A stretch of DNA of 64,000 bases from Bacillota bacterium (GCA_013178305.1 JABLXB010000002.1:124001-188000); one strand, 5' to 3'. Positions 16,934 to 26,318 are shown, counted from the stretch's first letter. Program-made: numbers and translations. The notes: a model not told the origin generated them from the sequence alone.

Positions 16934-17395
16934 GTGGACAAGTCGCGAGCCACCTTGCTGGTTGCGCTGGGAAGCATCCTGTTCAGCCTGTTCATCCTGC
17001 ACGAATCGACAACAATGCCGGACTTCGGTGTCAGCTACAAGAGCCCCGCCACGATGCCGGTATTCATCGGGATCGTGATGGCCATATCGGCGATCCTGGT
17101 AGGGTTCGAAGGACACAAGTCCATGCCAAAGCGCGAGGCGGGCGCGCCGCTGTTCACCTGGCCGAAGCTGTCCGACCCGGGGTTCAGGCGTTTCCTTGTG
17201 ATTTTCGTCATGACAGTTCTGTATGTCGTGGCGGTTCCCTACCTCCATTTCACGATCACGTCCATCATATTCCTCGGGGTGACATTCTACCTGTACCGGA
17301 TAGGTTCACCGCTGAAAATGGCGGCGATCACGCTCGTGTCAGTGTTCGCGATACAGTTCATGTTCCAGAACGTTTTCCGCACGCTGCTTCCATGA
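16934..17395 (+). CDS. tctB: Tripartite tricarboxylate transporter, small membrane subunit
   Basis: A 153-residue protein with four hydrophobic segments (LLVALGSILFSLFIL, VFIGIVMAISAILVG, FLVIFVMTVLYVVAV and a C-terminal pair), the standard TctB topology. The GTG at 16934 is spaced 7 bases from AAGGGGG; an earlier in-frame start at 16889 has no ribosome site. It lies 16 bases before tctA. Confidence 0.87.
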   Translation: MDKSRATLLVALGSILFSLFILHESTTMPDFGVSYKSPATMPVFIGIVMAISAILVGFEGHKSMPKREAGAPLFTWPKLSDPGFRRFLVIFVMTVLYVVAVPYLHFTITSIIFLGVTFYLYRIGSPLKMAAITLVSVFAIQFMFQNVFRTLLP

Positions 17396-17411
17396 CTAGA
17401 GGTGAACCTCA

Positions 17412-18932
17412 ATGACTATGACCTTTACCGAGGTCATACTCGCGGTGCTCAGCCCGAAGAACCTATTCCTCATCGCCGCCGGAGTCTACTCCGGCATCAT
17501 CGTGGGCGCCATCCCGGGACTGACGGTGACGATGGCGGTGGCGCTGCTGGTTTCCCTCACGTACGGGTGGCCCATGGTGGAGGCCACCGCCTTGATGATG
17601 GGGATCTACGCTGGTGGCGTGTACGGCGGCTCGTGGTCGGCTATCCTGATGAACATACCCGGAGCCCCTGCCGCGGTATCAACGGGGTTTGACGGCTACC
17701 CGCTAGCCAAGCGTGGCGAAGCAGGCCAGGCCATAGGTCTCGCTACCACCCAATCGTTCGTGGGCGGGCTGCTCGGAATCGCGGCTCTGGCCTTCGGCGC
17801 CCCGGTGGTTGCCAACTTCGCCCTGGGATTCGGTCCGCAGGAGTATTTCCTCCTGACGATGTTTGGTATGGCTATACTGGGTTACCTCTCGGGGACCTCA
17901 CTCCCGAGGGGAATCCTGGCAGCGGCCTTCGGGGTGTTTTTCGGTCTGGTAGGAATGGACCCCGTGTACGGCACGGGGCGGTTTACGTTCCACAACGTGT
18001 ACCTCCTGGGTGGAGTCCACTTCATCCCCATCCTGATCGGCCTCTTCGGGCTTTCCGAAGTCTTTTACCAGATGAAACAGGACGTCCAGGGCGAAGTGAC
18101 CACGACGGTCGGTAGCGTCATCCCCAAGTTCTCGATGATGGTCAAGAACATGTGGCTGACACTCCGGTGTGCAGTAATCGGCGTATTCATCGGCGCGCTG
18201 CCTGGTGTGGGCGGGGATGTGGCGGCCCTCACGGCGTACGCCCACGCGAAACAGACGGTCAGGAACCCAAGCAGGCCATTCGGTGAGGGGGCCTACGAAG
18301 GCGTTATCGCGCCTGAGACAGCCAATAACGCCTGTATAGGCGGGGCGCTGATACCGATGATCACCCTCGGCATACCGGGTGACGCCGTTACCGCCGTGCT
18401 GCTCGGCGCGATGTATATTCATGGGCTTAAACCCGGTCCGATGGTGATGCTCGAATCGAGGAGCTTCTTCTGGCTGGTTGTGGCGAGTTCGTTCATCGCC
18501 AACATCTTCATGGTGCTGCTGGGGCTCGGCACGGTCGGGTACTGCTCGAGGATCATCATGGTCAAGAAAGAGATACTGATGCCCATCGTGGTGCTGTTCA
18601 GCCTGCTCGGATCGTTCGTCGTCGAAAACAACATCTTCCACGTCATCATCGCGATGGTGTTCGGTATACTCGGGTATTTCATGAAGACCCTGGACATCCC
18701 CGTCGGCCCAATGGTCCTCGGGGTCATCCTGGGACCCATGGCCGACGTGTCCCTGCGAAGGGCGCTCATCATCGCCGATGAAAGCATACCCCGCCTACTG
18801 TGGTCGTTCGTGACGCGGCCGATCAGCCTGGTGCTCGCCCTTGCGCTGGTATGGATACTCCTCGGGGAGACGCCCCTGTTCAGGATCATGAAGTCGAGGT
18901 TGTTCCCTGCCGCGGGCGGAGCACGCGGTTGA
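17412..18932 (+). CDS. tctA: Tripartite tricarboxylate transporter, large permease subunit (copy 1)
   Basis: The 506-residue permease that carries out transport, with about ten to twelve hydrophobic helices. It has the family's glycine-rich loops GAIPGLTVTMAVALL, GVYGGSWSAILMNIPGAPAA and GALPGVGGDVAALTAYAHAK, and NNACIGGALIPMITLGIPG. The ATG follows AGAGGTG by 7 bases. A second, closely similar tctA follows 64 bases downstream. Confidence 0.92.
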   Translation: MTMTFTEVILAVLSPKNLFLIAAGVYSGIIVGAIPGLTVTMAVALLVSLTYGWPMVEATALMMGIYAGGVYGGSWSAILMNIPGAPAAVSTGFDGYPLAKRGEAGQAIGLATTQSFVGGLLGIAALAFGAPVVANFALGFGPQEYFLLTMFGMAILGYLSGTSLPRGILAAAFGVFFGLVGMDPVYGTGRFTFHNVYLLGGVHFIPILIGLFGLSEVFYQMKQDVQGEVTTTVGSVIPKFSMMVKNMWLTLRCAVIGVFIGALPGVGGDVAALTAYAHAKQTVRNPSRPFGEGAYEGVIAPETANNACIGGALIPMITLGIPGDAVTAVLLGAMYIHGLKPGPMVMLESRSFFWLVVASSFIANIFMVLLGLGTVGYCSRIIMVKKEILMPIVVLFSLLGSFVVENNIFHVIIAMVFGILGYFMKTLDIPVGPMVLGVILGPMADVSLRRALIIADESIPRLLWSFVTRPISLVLALALVWILLGETPLFRIMKSRLFPAAGGARG

Positions 18933-18996
18933 TGGTGCGCACGACTGGCGTTGAAAGTCGCTGACGGGACTACTTGTTAAGGAAGGTGAGACGCCG

Positions 18997-20520
18997 GTGA
19001 CCATGACCTTGAGTGAGGTCATCCTCACCGTACTCAATCCAAAGATCGTGTTCCTCATCGCTTCGGGCGTGTATTCAGGCATCATCATCGGGGCGATCCC
19101 GGGTCTGACGGTGACAATGGCGGTGGCCCTGCTGGTGTCATTAACATACGGCTGGCCCATGGTCGAGGCGACCGCCTTGATGATGGGCATCTATGCCGGG
19201 GGAGTCTACGGGGGTTCGTGGTCGGCCATACTCATGAACATACCCGGAGCCCCCGCGGCAGTCTCAACCGGCTTCGATGGATACCCCCTGGCGCAAATGG
19301 GCGAGGCGGGGCCTGCGATAGGCCTGGCAACCACGCAGTCGTTCCTTGGCGGGATACTGGGTATAGCGGCGCTCGCTTTCGGCGCTCCAGTCGTGGCGGA
19401 ATTCGCGCTCAGGTTCGGACCTCAGGAGTATTTCCTGCTGACAATGTTCGGCATGGTCATCCTGGGGTATCTCTCCGGGGCGTCCCTGCAGAGGGGGATC
19501 CTCTCAGCTGCCTTCGGCGTGTTTTTCGGACTGGTCGGAATGGACCCGGTGTACGGCACCGGGCGCTTCACGTTCGGCAACGTTTACCTGCTCGCGGGCG
19601 TCCACTTCATCCCGATCCTCATCGGGCTGTTCGGGTTGTCCGAGGTTTTCTACCAGATGAAGCAGGACGTCAAGGGCGAGGTCGCCTCGGTTGCGGGCAG
19701 AGTTGTTCCAGGACTGTCCCAGATGATAAAGTACTTGGGCGTGACCGTAAGGTCCGCGATTACCGGTGTGTTCATCGGCGCGCTGCCGGGCGTCGGCGGG
19801 GACGTGGCAGCCCTGACCGCCTATGCGCAGGCGAAGCGCACGGTGAAGAACCCCAGCAGGCCCTTCGGACAGGGGGCGTACGAAGGCGTGATAGCGGCCG
19901 AGACGGCAAACAACGCATGTATTGGCGGCGCCCTGATCCCGATGATCACACTGGGAATACCGGGTGACGCCGTCACGGCGGTCATACTGGGCGCGATGTA
20001 CATTCACGGGCTCAAACCCGGTCCGATGGTTATGCTCGAGTCGAGGAGCTTCTTCTGGCTAATCGTCGCCAGTTCGCTCGTCGCCAACGTGTTCATGATT
20101 ATCCTCGGCCTGGCCACAGTCGGCTACTGCGCCAGGGTCATCATGATCCAGAGAGAAATCCTCATGCCTATCGTGGTCCTCTTTAGCCTGCTGGGTGCGT
20201 TCGTGGTCGAGAACAACATGTTCCACCTCATCCTGGCGCTCATCTTCGGAATCCTCGGGTATGTAATGAAGAGCCTCGATTTTCCTGTCGGTCCGATGGT
20301 GCTCGGGGTGATTCTGGGACCGCTCGCGGACGTTTCGCTGAGAAGGGCGCTGATCATCGTCGACGAAAGCATCCCTGCCTTGCTGCGGTCATTCCTGACG
20401 AGGCCGATCAGCCTCATCCTGGTAATCGCCCTGGTCTGGATGTTACTGGGCGAAACCCCGGTGTTCAGGTTGATCAAGGCGCGGCTCACGCGAGGCGGGA
20501 GCACCACGGCGGAGAGCTGA
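18997..20520 (+). CDS. tctA: Tripartite tricarboxylate transporter, large permease subunit (copy 2)
   Basis: A second TctA of 507 residues, nearly collinear with copy 1: the same MTMTxxEVIL start, GAIPGLTVTMAVALL loop and GALPGVGGDVAALTAY loop. Differences are scattered, mostly conservative, and concentrated in the loop near residues 230-250 and the C-terminus. GTG start behind GGAAGGTGAG. It has no tctB or tctC of its own, so it probably shares these or widens substrate range. It looks like a tandem duplication that has begun to diverge. Confidence 0.9.
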   Translation: MTMTLSEVILTVLNPKIVFLIASGVYSGIIIGAIPGLTVTMAVALLVSLTYGWPMVEATALMMGIYAGGVYGGSWSAILMNIPGAPAAVSTGFDGYPLAQMGEAGPAIGLATTQSFLGGILGIAALAFGAPVVAEFALRFGPQEYFLLTMFGMVILGYLSGASLQRGILSAAFGVFFGLVGMDPVYGTGRFTFGNVYLLAGVHFIPILIGLFGLSEVFYQMKQDVKGEVASVAGRVVPGLSQMIKYLGVTVRSAITGVFIGALPGVGGDVAALTAYAQAKRTVKNPSRPFGQGAYEGVIAAETANNACIGGALIPMITLGIPGDAVTAVILGAMYIHGLKPGPMVMLESRSFFWLIVASSLVANVFMIILGLATVGYCARVIMIQREILMPIVVLFSLLGAFVVENNMFHLILALIFGILGYVMKSLDFPVGPMVLGVILGPLADVSLRRALIIVDESIPALLRSFLTRPISLILVIALVWMLLGETPVFRLIKARLTRGGSTTAES

Positions 20521-20599
20521 TGGCGGAACGGGCGGCACGGCCTCACGTGAATCGTGCGAAGCCACGATTGCACTGCACCAAGATCGGAGGGATGTTTGA

Positions 20600-21652
20600 A
20601 TGTCCAAGCCTAAACTTGCAGTATTCGGCTTGCATCACGGTTTCAAGCACGCCAGCGACATCAGGTACGGCGATTTCGCGGAGCTCGTCGCAGCCTGCGG
20701 AGACACGGACCTGTCGAGGCAGAGGGCGGCGCAACTCGGAGTACCACTCCACGAGACAATTGATGGGTGCCTCGACGCCGTCGGCTCCAGGATAGACGGC
20801 GCGGTCCTCGCGCTTCCCAACGACCTCCACTGGCCGGTGACCCGCGAGTGCGCCAGGAGAGGCATAAACGTCCTCGTAGAGAAGCCCATTGCGGGCACGG
20901 TGGAGGATGCCAACAGGATGATCGAGGCGGCCGACAAGGCCGGCGTCAAGTTCCTCGTCGGCCACCACAGGCGGTTCTCGGCCAAGCTGCGCAGGGCCAG
21001 GCAGGAGATCACCGGAGGAGGCATCGGCCGCCTGGTCGGGGCGAACGTGATGTGGGTGGCCAAGAAGCCTGACCCCTATTTCCAGGCCGAGTGGCGGGTG
21101 ACCCCTGAAAAGGGTGGCGGACCGCTTCTGATCAACACGATCCACGATATCGACGATCTTCGCTTTGCAACCGGCCAGGACATATCGTGGGTATTCGCCA
21201 AGGCCGTCAACATCGTGAGGGGCAACAGGGTCGAGGATACGGTGAGCATCAGCTTCGGGACAACGGGTGGCGCGGTCGGCACCATATTCGTTTCGGACGG
21301 CGTGCCGTCCCCGTGGTTCTACGAGTCCAACGCCCGAGAGAACCTGGTTTTCGCAATGTCCTTCGACAACTCGTACTTCTTCTTCGGGACGACCGGCAGC
21401 CTGGCGTTCCCGAACTTGAGGAAGTACTGGTACGACGACCCCGCGATGGTGGGCTGGAACTACCAGATCAAGGATGAGGCCCTGCCTGTGCCCGCGGTGG
21501 ACCCGATGACGGAGGAGATCATCCACTTCTGCAAGGTCATCAAGGGTGAGGAGAAGCCGTTCGTGACCGGTCCGGATGCGACTGTCACCCTCAAGGCGAT
21601 CAATGCCGTAAAGAAGTCAATCGCCGAGGGAGTACCGGTGGAGGTCGAGTAG
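20600..21652 (+). CDS. Gfo/Idh/MocA-family oxidoreductase
   Basis: An NAD(P)-binding oxidoreductase of 350 residues. It has the N-terminal Rossmann region, the family EKPIAGTVEDANRMIEAA segment with its catalytic-pocket Lys, the GHHRRFSAKLRRA block, and TIHDIDDLRFATG. Members usually act on sugars, cyclitols or hydroxy acids. The ATG is 8 bases after GGAGGG. It is followed by a second alcohol dehydrogenase, suggesting two successive hydroxyl oxidations. The substrate cannot be read from sequence. Confidence 0.85.
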   Translation: MSKPKLAVFGLHHGFKHASDIRYGDFAELVAACGDTDLSRQRAAQLGVPLHETIDGCLDAVGSRIDGAVLALPNDLHWPVTRECARRGINVLVEKPIAGTVEDANRMIEAADKAGVKFLVGHHRRFSAKLRRARQEITGGGIGRLVGANVMWVAKKPDPYFQAEWRVTPEKGGGPLLINTIHDIDDLRFATGQDISWVFAKAVNIVRGNRVEDTVSISFGTTGGAVGTIFVSDGVPSPWFYESNARENLVFAMSFDNSYFFFGTTGSLAFPNLRKYWYDDPAMVGWNYQIKDEALPVPAVDPMTEEIIHFCKVIKGEEKPFVTGPDATVTLKAINAVKKSIAEGVPVEVE

Positions 21653-21734
21653 CCGGCGCGTCGATCACGGTATTCGAACCGCGAGCCCGGGACGGCTCGG
21701 ATCGACGACGCGCAGTGACGAGGGAGGTAGTCTC

Positions 21735-22715
21735 ATGAAGGCAGCTGTCATGCTGGAGCCCAACAAAATGGCAATACAAGAGGTGCCGGCACCGAAGGCA
21801 TCCGGGAACGAGGTGGTCGTCCGGGTACGCGCGTCCGGAGCGTGCGGGAGCGATATCACCATCTTCAGGGGACGCCGTGCGGGGATGAAGTACCCGCACA
21901 TCTCGGGGCACGAGGTGGCGGGAGAGGTCGTCGAGGTCGGCCCGAACGTCAAGAGGGTGAAGATGGGCGACAGGGTCGCGCTCGAGCCCAACATCCATGA
22001 CGGGACATGCCCGAACTGCAAGCGCGGGTTATCCATACTCTGCGACACCAAGGTAATCGTCGGCATCGACCTTCCGGGCTGTTTCTCCGAGTACGTCAAG
22101 GCGCCTGAGGACTACTGGTACAAGTTCCCGGACTCGCTGAGCTGGGAGGAAGGCGCCCTCATAGAGCCCGCCACCGTCGGTGTACACGCAGTCTACCGCT
22201 CCGACGTCAAGATTGGAGACCAGGTGTGCGTGTTCGGAGCGGGCCCCATCGGAATCCTCACGATGATGGCGGCAAAGCTCGCCGGCGCCGTCGTCACCAT
22301 GGTCGACGTCGTTCCCGACAGGATGGAGGCGGCGAAGGGCTTCGGAGCCGCGCACGCCTCGGATGGCCAAGACCTTCCGGAAAAGTACTTCGACAACGTG
22401 TTCGAGGCCACGGGCCAGCCAGACGCGTTTCTGTCCGCACTCAGGATAACACGCCGGGGAGGCACGATCGTGACGGTGGGTCTCGGTTCCAAACCCGTCA
22501 CGTTCGACCTGACCGCCATAACCAGGGGCGAGCTGAACGTAAAGGGGTCCGTCGCCTGCAACGGCTACGACTTCCAGAGGACGATCGACCTGATTGCTTC
22601 AGGGCAGATGCCCGTCAAGAAGATGATCGACACCGTGCTCCCACTGGAGGAGACCGAGAAAGGCCTCAAGATGATGGAAGACAGGATAGCACTCAAGCCG
22701 ATCTATGTCCTCTAA
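21735..22715 (+). CDS. Zinc-type (MDR) alcohol/polyol dehydrogenase
   Basis: A medium-chain dehydrogenase of 326 residues. The catalytic zinc ligands are seen in GACGSDITIF, GHEVAGEVVE and the Glu of EGALIEPATVGVHA; the NAD-binding motif is VFGAGPIGILTMMA. In the structural-zinc lobe the motif is DGTCPNCKRGLSILC, so the first of the four usual cysteines is Asp. That may weaken or alter structural zinc. ATG behind GGGAGGT. It resembles sorbitol/threonine-type dehydrogenases. Confidence 0.87.
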   Translation: MKAAVMLEPNKMAIQEVPAPKASGNEVVVRVRASGACGSDITIFRGRRAGMKYPHISGHEVAGEVVEVGPNVKRVKMGDRVALEPNIHDGTCPNCKRGLSILCDTKVIVGIDLPGCFSEYVKAPEDYWYKFPDSLSWEEGALIEPATVGVHAVYRSDVKIGDQVCVFGAGPIGILTMMAAKLAGAVVTMVDVVPDRMEAAKGFGAAHASDGQDLPEKYFDNVFEATGQPDAFLSALRITRRGGTIVTVGLGSKPVTFDLTAITRGELNVKGSVACNGYDFQRTIDLIASGQMPVKKMIDTVLPLEETEKGLKMMEDRIALKPIYVL

Positions 22716-22790
22716 ACAGTGACTCACTTGTGATGTGGCACGTTCCGGTATTCGCTTGAGGGCGCCGGCGCAGATTGTGGAGGGTCTCCC

Positions 22791-24797
22791 GTGAAAGGGA
22801 CAGCGTATCCAAACCTGTTCTCGGAGTTCACCGTTGGGTCTTTCTCAGCCAGGAACCGCGTCGTCATGGCTCCCATGGCCACGAACTTCGCCACGCCCGA
22901 CGGTGGAACGAGCGAAAGGCTCATCCAGTACTACGAGGCGAGGGCGAGGGGCGGGACGGGGACCATTATTGTCGAGAACACCAACGTCGATTACCCACAG
23001 GGGGCTAATGGCGCCGTCCAGCTGCGCCTCGACGAGGACAGGTTCATCCCCGGACTCTCGACGCTGGTAGAGCGCTTGCACATGTACGGCGCCAGGGTTG
23101 TGTTGCAGATCAACCACGCGGGGGCCTCGACCAGGAAGGAACTCGCTTGCGGGTTACAGCCGGTGGCCCCCTCCCCCATTCCCGCAAGCCGCGGCGGCGA
23201 AGTGCCGAGGGAAATCACCGGAGCCGAGATGGATGCGATCGTCGAGAGGTTCGCCCAGGCCGCTTATCGGGCCAAGCGAGCGGGATTCGATTCCGTCGAA
23301 ATCCACGGCGGGCATTCCTACCTGCTGGCGCAATTCATGTCACCCCTGACGAACACGAGGACCGACCAGTATGGTGGGTCCCTGGAAAACCGCATGAGGT
23401 TCCCGCTGGCGGTGGTACGGGCAGTGCGCCGCGCGGTGGGCGACGGCTACACCCTGTTCCTCCGGTTCAGCGCGGATGAGTTTGTCGAGGGCGGCAGGAC
23501 GGCCGAAGAGGCAGTGCCCATAGCAATTATGTTCCGCGACGCCGGGGTGGACATCCTCCACGTGAGCGCGGGCAACGGTTACTCCTTGCCCAAGCAGATA
23601 GAGCCTATGCCGTACGAGGAGGGCTGGCGGGTCTACCTGGCGGCTGAGATACGGAAGGCCACGGGGATGCCCGTTATCACCGTGGGCACGATCCGCAACC
23701 CTGAGTTCGCGGATCTCGTCATAAGGGAGGGTTCGGCGGACCTCGTCGCCATGGGCAGGGGACTGATCGCCGATCCGGAGTGGTGCAACAAGGCGGCGTC
23801 GGGTCGCCAATCCGACATATGCCCGTGCATCTCGTGTAACGTGGGATGCGCCGGCAGCAGGATATTCGGTGACGTGCCGCTCAAGTGCGCGGTCAACCCA
23901 CTTGCGGGCCGCGAGTGGCTGTTCCGCGACGCGGCCGGCGGTGCGGCCGGGGCGAGCGTCTCTGCAAAGCGGGTCGTAGTAGTAGGAGGCGGTCCCGCGG
24001 GCCTGACTGCCGCGATATACGCCAGGAAGGCAGGCCACGATGTGACGCTGCTCGAACAGGCTGAATCCACAGGCGGGCAGCTCAATTTGGCCGCGGTACC
24101 ACCGGGCAAATCCAAGATCGGATGGTTCACCGCCTACCTGAACAGGTCCGCTGAAAAGGCGGGAGTGGCCATAAGATGCGGGGCGCGGGTCACCGCAAAC
24201 ACGCTGGTCGATCTCGGCGCGGACGCAGTAGTAGTGGCGACCGGCTCGCGACCCGCGTGTCCCCCGGTACCGGGCCTGGCGTCGGCCTTATCGCGCAGCG
24301 TGGTGACGGCGCATGAGGTGTTGGCCGGGAAGGTCGACGTGTCGGGGCGTCGAGTTGTGGTCTGCGGCGGGGGACTGGTCGGATGCGAGACCGCCCTCTA
24401 CCTCGCAGGCATGAGGAACGTCGTTTCTGTGGTGGAGATGCTCCCCGAAATCGGGCGCGAAGTCGACCCGATCTACAAGGAGGAACTGCTCAATAAACTC
24501 GAGGACCTCGGCGTTACATTCTTTCCATCGCGAAAGATCGTGACTGTCCAGGACGGCCACCTCAGGGTGGAGCCGTGCGACAGACAGGCCGCGCCTGAAG
24601 AGATACCCTTCGACCTGGCGGTGCTGGCGCTTGGCGCTGTACCGGCCCACGAGCTGTACTACGAGATTCAGGGACTTTTTCCCGTGGTCGTCCGGGCCGG
24701 CGACTGTGACAGGCCAGGGAAGATCATCGATGCCGTCTGGCAGGGGTTCGTGGCCGCCCGTTCAGTAACCGAGGCTTTCCTGTCACAGAAGTCTTGA
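22791..24797 (+). CDS. NADH:flavin oxidoreductase / dienoyl-CoA reductase-like (OYE + FeS + FAD)
   Basis: A 668-residue multi-cofactor enzyme. The N-terminal ~370 residues form an old-yellow-enzyme TIM barrel binding FMN (RNRVVMAPMATNFA, QINHAGAS, HGGHSYLLAQFMSP). A [4Fe-4S] motif CPCISCNVGC plus a later Cys follows. The C-terminal half has two dinucleotide motifs (VVVVGGGPAGLTAA, VVVCGGGLVGCETA) for FAD and NAD. The layout is that of 2,4-dienoyl-CoA reductase, enoate reductase, BaiCD and trimethylamine dehydrogenase. It would reduce an activated C=C bond, or act in reverse. GTG start behind GGAGGG. Confidence 0.88.
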   Translation: MKGTAYPNLFSEFTVGSFSARNRVVMAPMATNFATPDGGTSERLIQYYEARARGGTGTIIVENTNVDYPQGANGAVQLRLDEDRFIPGLSTLVERLHMYGARVVLQINHAGASTRKELACGLQPVAPSPIPASRGGEVPREITGAEMDAIVERFAQAAYRAKRAGFDSVEIHGGHSYLLAQFMSPLTNTRTDQYGGSLENRMRFPLAVVRAVRRAVGDGYTLFLRFSADEFVEGGRTAEEAVPIAIMFRDAGVDILHVSAGNGYSLPKQIEPMPYEEGWRVYLAAEIRKATGMPVITVGTIRNPEFADLVIREGSADLVAMGRGLIADPEWCNKAASGRQSDICPCISCNVGCAGSRIFGDVPLKCAVNPLAGREWLFRDAAGGAAGASVSAKRVVVVGGGPAGLTAAIYARKAGHDVTLLEQAESTGGQLNLAAVPPGKSKIGWFTAYLNRSAEKAGVAIRCGARVTANTLVDLGADAVVVATGSRPACPPVPGLASALSRSVVTAHEVLAGKVDVSGRRVVVCGGGLVGCETALYLAGMRNVVSVVEMLPEIGREVDPIYKEELLNKLEDLGVTFFPSRKIVTVQDGHLRVEPCDRQAAPEEIPFDLAVLALGAVPAHELYYEIQGLFPVVVRAGDCDRPGKIIDAVWQGFVAARSVTEAFLSQKS

Positions 24798-24811
24798 AAG
24801 GATGATGCTCA

Positions 24812-25657
24812 TTGAAGGAGATCCATGTCGATCGGATCGTTGAGACCGTCAGGAATCTCTGCATCCAGGCGTGCTACGACCTGCCGGAGGACGTCCTCTC
24901 TGCCCTGGAGAACGCCATCAAACTCGAGGAGTCGGACGTCGGCAAGGAGCTCCTCGCGCAACTCGTGGACAACGCCCGGATGGCCGGGAGGGAACGCATC
25001 CCGATCTGCCAGGACACGGGCGTCACCATTGTGTTCGTCGAGATGGGGCAGGACGTGCGAATCGCCGGGGGCAGCTTCACCGATGCGGTGAACGAGGGTG
25101 TCAGCAGGGGTTATCGCGAGGGTTATCTCAGAAAATCGGTGGTCGACGACCCGATCTTCGTGAGGAAGAACTCGGGCGACAACACCCCCGCTTCAATCTA
25201 CACGGACATCGTACCAGGGGACAGCCTCAGGATTATTGTGATGCCGAAGGGCACGGGAAGCGAAAACATGGGTGCCATCAAGATGCTGGTGCCCGCCGAC
25301 GGCCCGGACGGGATCCGGAAATTCGTGGTTGAGACAGTGGACAAGGCCCAATCGAACCCATGTCCCCCCATCATTGTGGGGGTCGGGGTCGGGGGCATGA
25401 TGGAACGTGCGCCCCTGATGGCCAAGAAGGCACTACTTAGAAAGGTTGGGACGCCGCACCCCAACCCGGAGATCGCGGCTCTCGAACGCAAGATCCTTGA
25501 AGACATCAACAACCTCGGTATCGGTCCCCAGGGGCTCGGAGGACGCGTGACCGCACTCGCCGTCCATATCGAAACCTGGGCCACACATATCGGCGCCATG
25601 CCTGTGGCCGTGAACATACAGTGCCACGCAGCAAGGCACGCCGAGACAGTATTGTGA
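24812..25657 (+). CDS. Fumarase class I / tartrate dehydratase-type, alpha subunit
   Basis: N-terminal catalytic subunit of a two-part [4Fe-4S] hydro-lyase, 281 residues. Conserved cluster and active-site pieces are PICQDTGVTIVFVEMG, VRKNSGDNTPASIYTDIVPGD, PKGTGSENMGAIKMLVPADG and GVGVGGMMERAPLMAKKALLR. The start is TTG at 24812 after AAAGGATG. The beta subunit follows directly. Sequence alone does not separate fumarate from L-tartrate or mesaconate specificity. Confidence 0.88.
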   Translation: MKEIHVDRIVETVRNLCIQACYDLPEDVLSALENAIKLEESDVGKELLAQLVDNARMAGRERIPICQDTGVTIVFVEMGQDVRIAGGSFTDAVNEGVSRGYREGYLRKSVVDDPIFVRKNSGDNTPASIYTDIVPGDSLRIIVMPKGTGSENMGAIKMLVPADGPDGIRKFVVETVDKAQSNPCPPIIVGVGVGGMMERAPLMAKKALLRKVGTPHPNPEIAALERKILEDINNLGIGPQGLGGRVTALAVHIETWATHIGAMPVAVNIQCHAARHAETVL

Positions 25658-25668
25658 GGTGAATGTTA

Positions 25669-26223
25669 ATGCGAAAGCTGACGACACCGCTTACGGATTC
25701 CGTGGCTCGCGATCTCCGCTCCGGTGAGAGCGTTCTCATATCCGGCGTGATATACACCGCCAGGGATGCGGCTCACAAACGACTCGTGGACATGCTGGAC
25801 GCTGGTAAGGACCTTCCCATGGATATCCGCGGGCAGATCATCTACTACGTCGGTCCGTGTCCGCCGAAGCCCGGGCAGGCCATAGGTTCGTGCGGGCCGA
25901 CAACCAGCGGCCGTATGGACGCGTACACGCCCAGGCTGCTCGAGGCCGGCCTCAAAGGCATGATCGGGAAAGGTCTTAGGAAGCAACCCGTCGTGGACGC
26001 CATGAAGAAGCACGGCGCCGTTTACTTCATCGCCCTCGGCGGCGCGGGGGCGTTGCTGGCGAAGCGCGTCACGAAAGCCGACGTAATCGCATTCCCCGAC
26101 CTTGGACCCGAGGCCATATACAGGCTCGAGGTAAGCGACTTTCCCGTCGTCGTCGGCATTGACTCGCTGGGGAACAATCTCTACGTCGAGGGGACCAGCC
26201 GTTACAGGATCGCTCCCGTTTAG
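25669..26223 (+). CDS. Fumarase class I / tartrate dehydratase-type, beta subunit
   Basis: A 184-residue C-terminal-type subunit with LTTPLTDSVARDLRSGESV, YTARDAAHKRLVDML, YVGPCPPKPGQAIGSCGPTTSGRMD and GKGLRKQPVVDAMKKH. Two ATGs compete: 25663 abuts the GAGGTGA site, while 25669 is 6 bases from it and was chosen. It is the last gene of the sigma-54 operon; a terminator follows 50 bases after the stop. Confidence 0.88.
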   Translation: MRKLTTPLTDSVARDLRSGESVLISGVIYTARDAAHKRLVDMLDAGKDLPMDIRGQIIYYVGPCPPKPGQAIGSCGPTTSGRMDAYTPRLLEAGLKGMIGKGLRKQPVVDAMKKHGAVYFIALGGAGALLAKRVTKADVIAFPDLGPEAIYRLEVSDFPVVVGIDSLGNNLYVEGTSRYRIAPV

Positions 26224-26274
26224 GGCCTCGGCCGCGTTGCCGCGCCGGCCGGCTGGATGATCGAAGTAAAGAAA

Positions 26275-26308
26275 AGCCAACCCCATCCGGTGGTTGGCTC
26301 TCTTTCTT
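26275..26308. terminator. Bidirectional terminator closing the catabolic operon and the SASP gene
   Basis: AGCCAACC (26275-26282) pairs with GGTTGGCT (26292-26299). Rightward it is followed by CTCTTTCTT; leftward by TTTTCTTTA. It sits between two converging transcripts. Confidence 0.85.
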
Positions 26309-26318
26309 GCTTCAGTCC

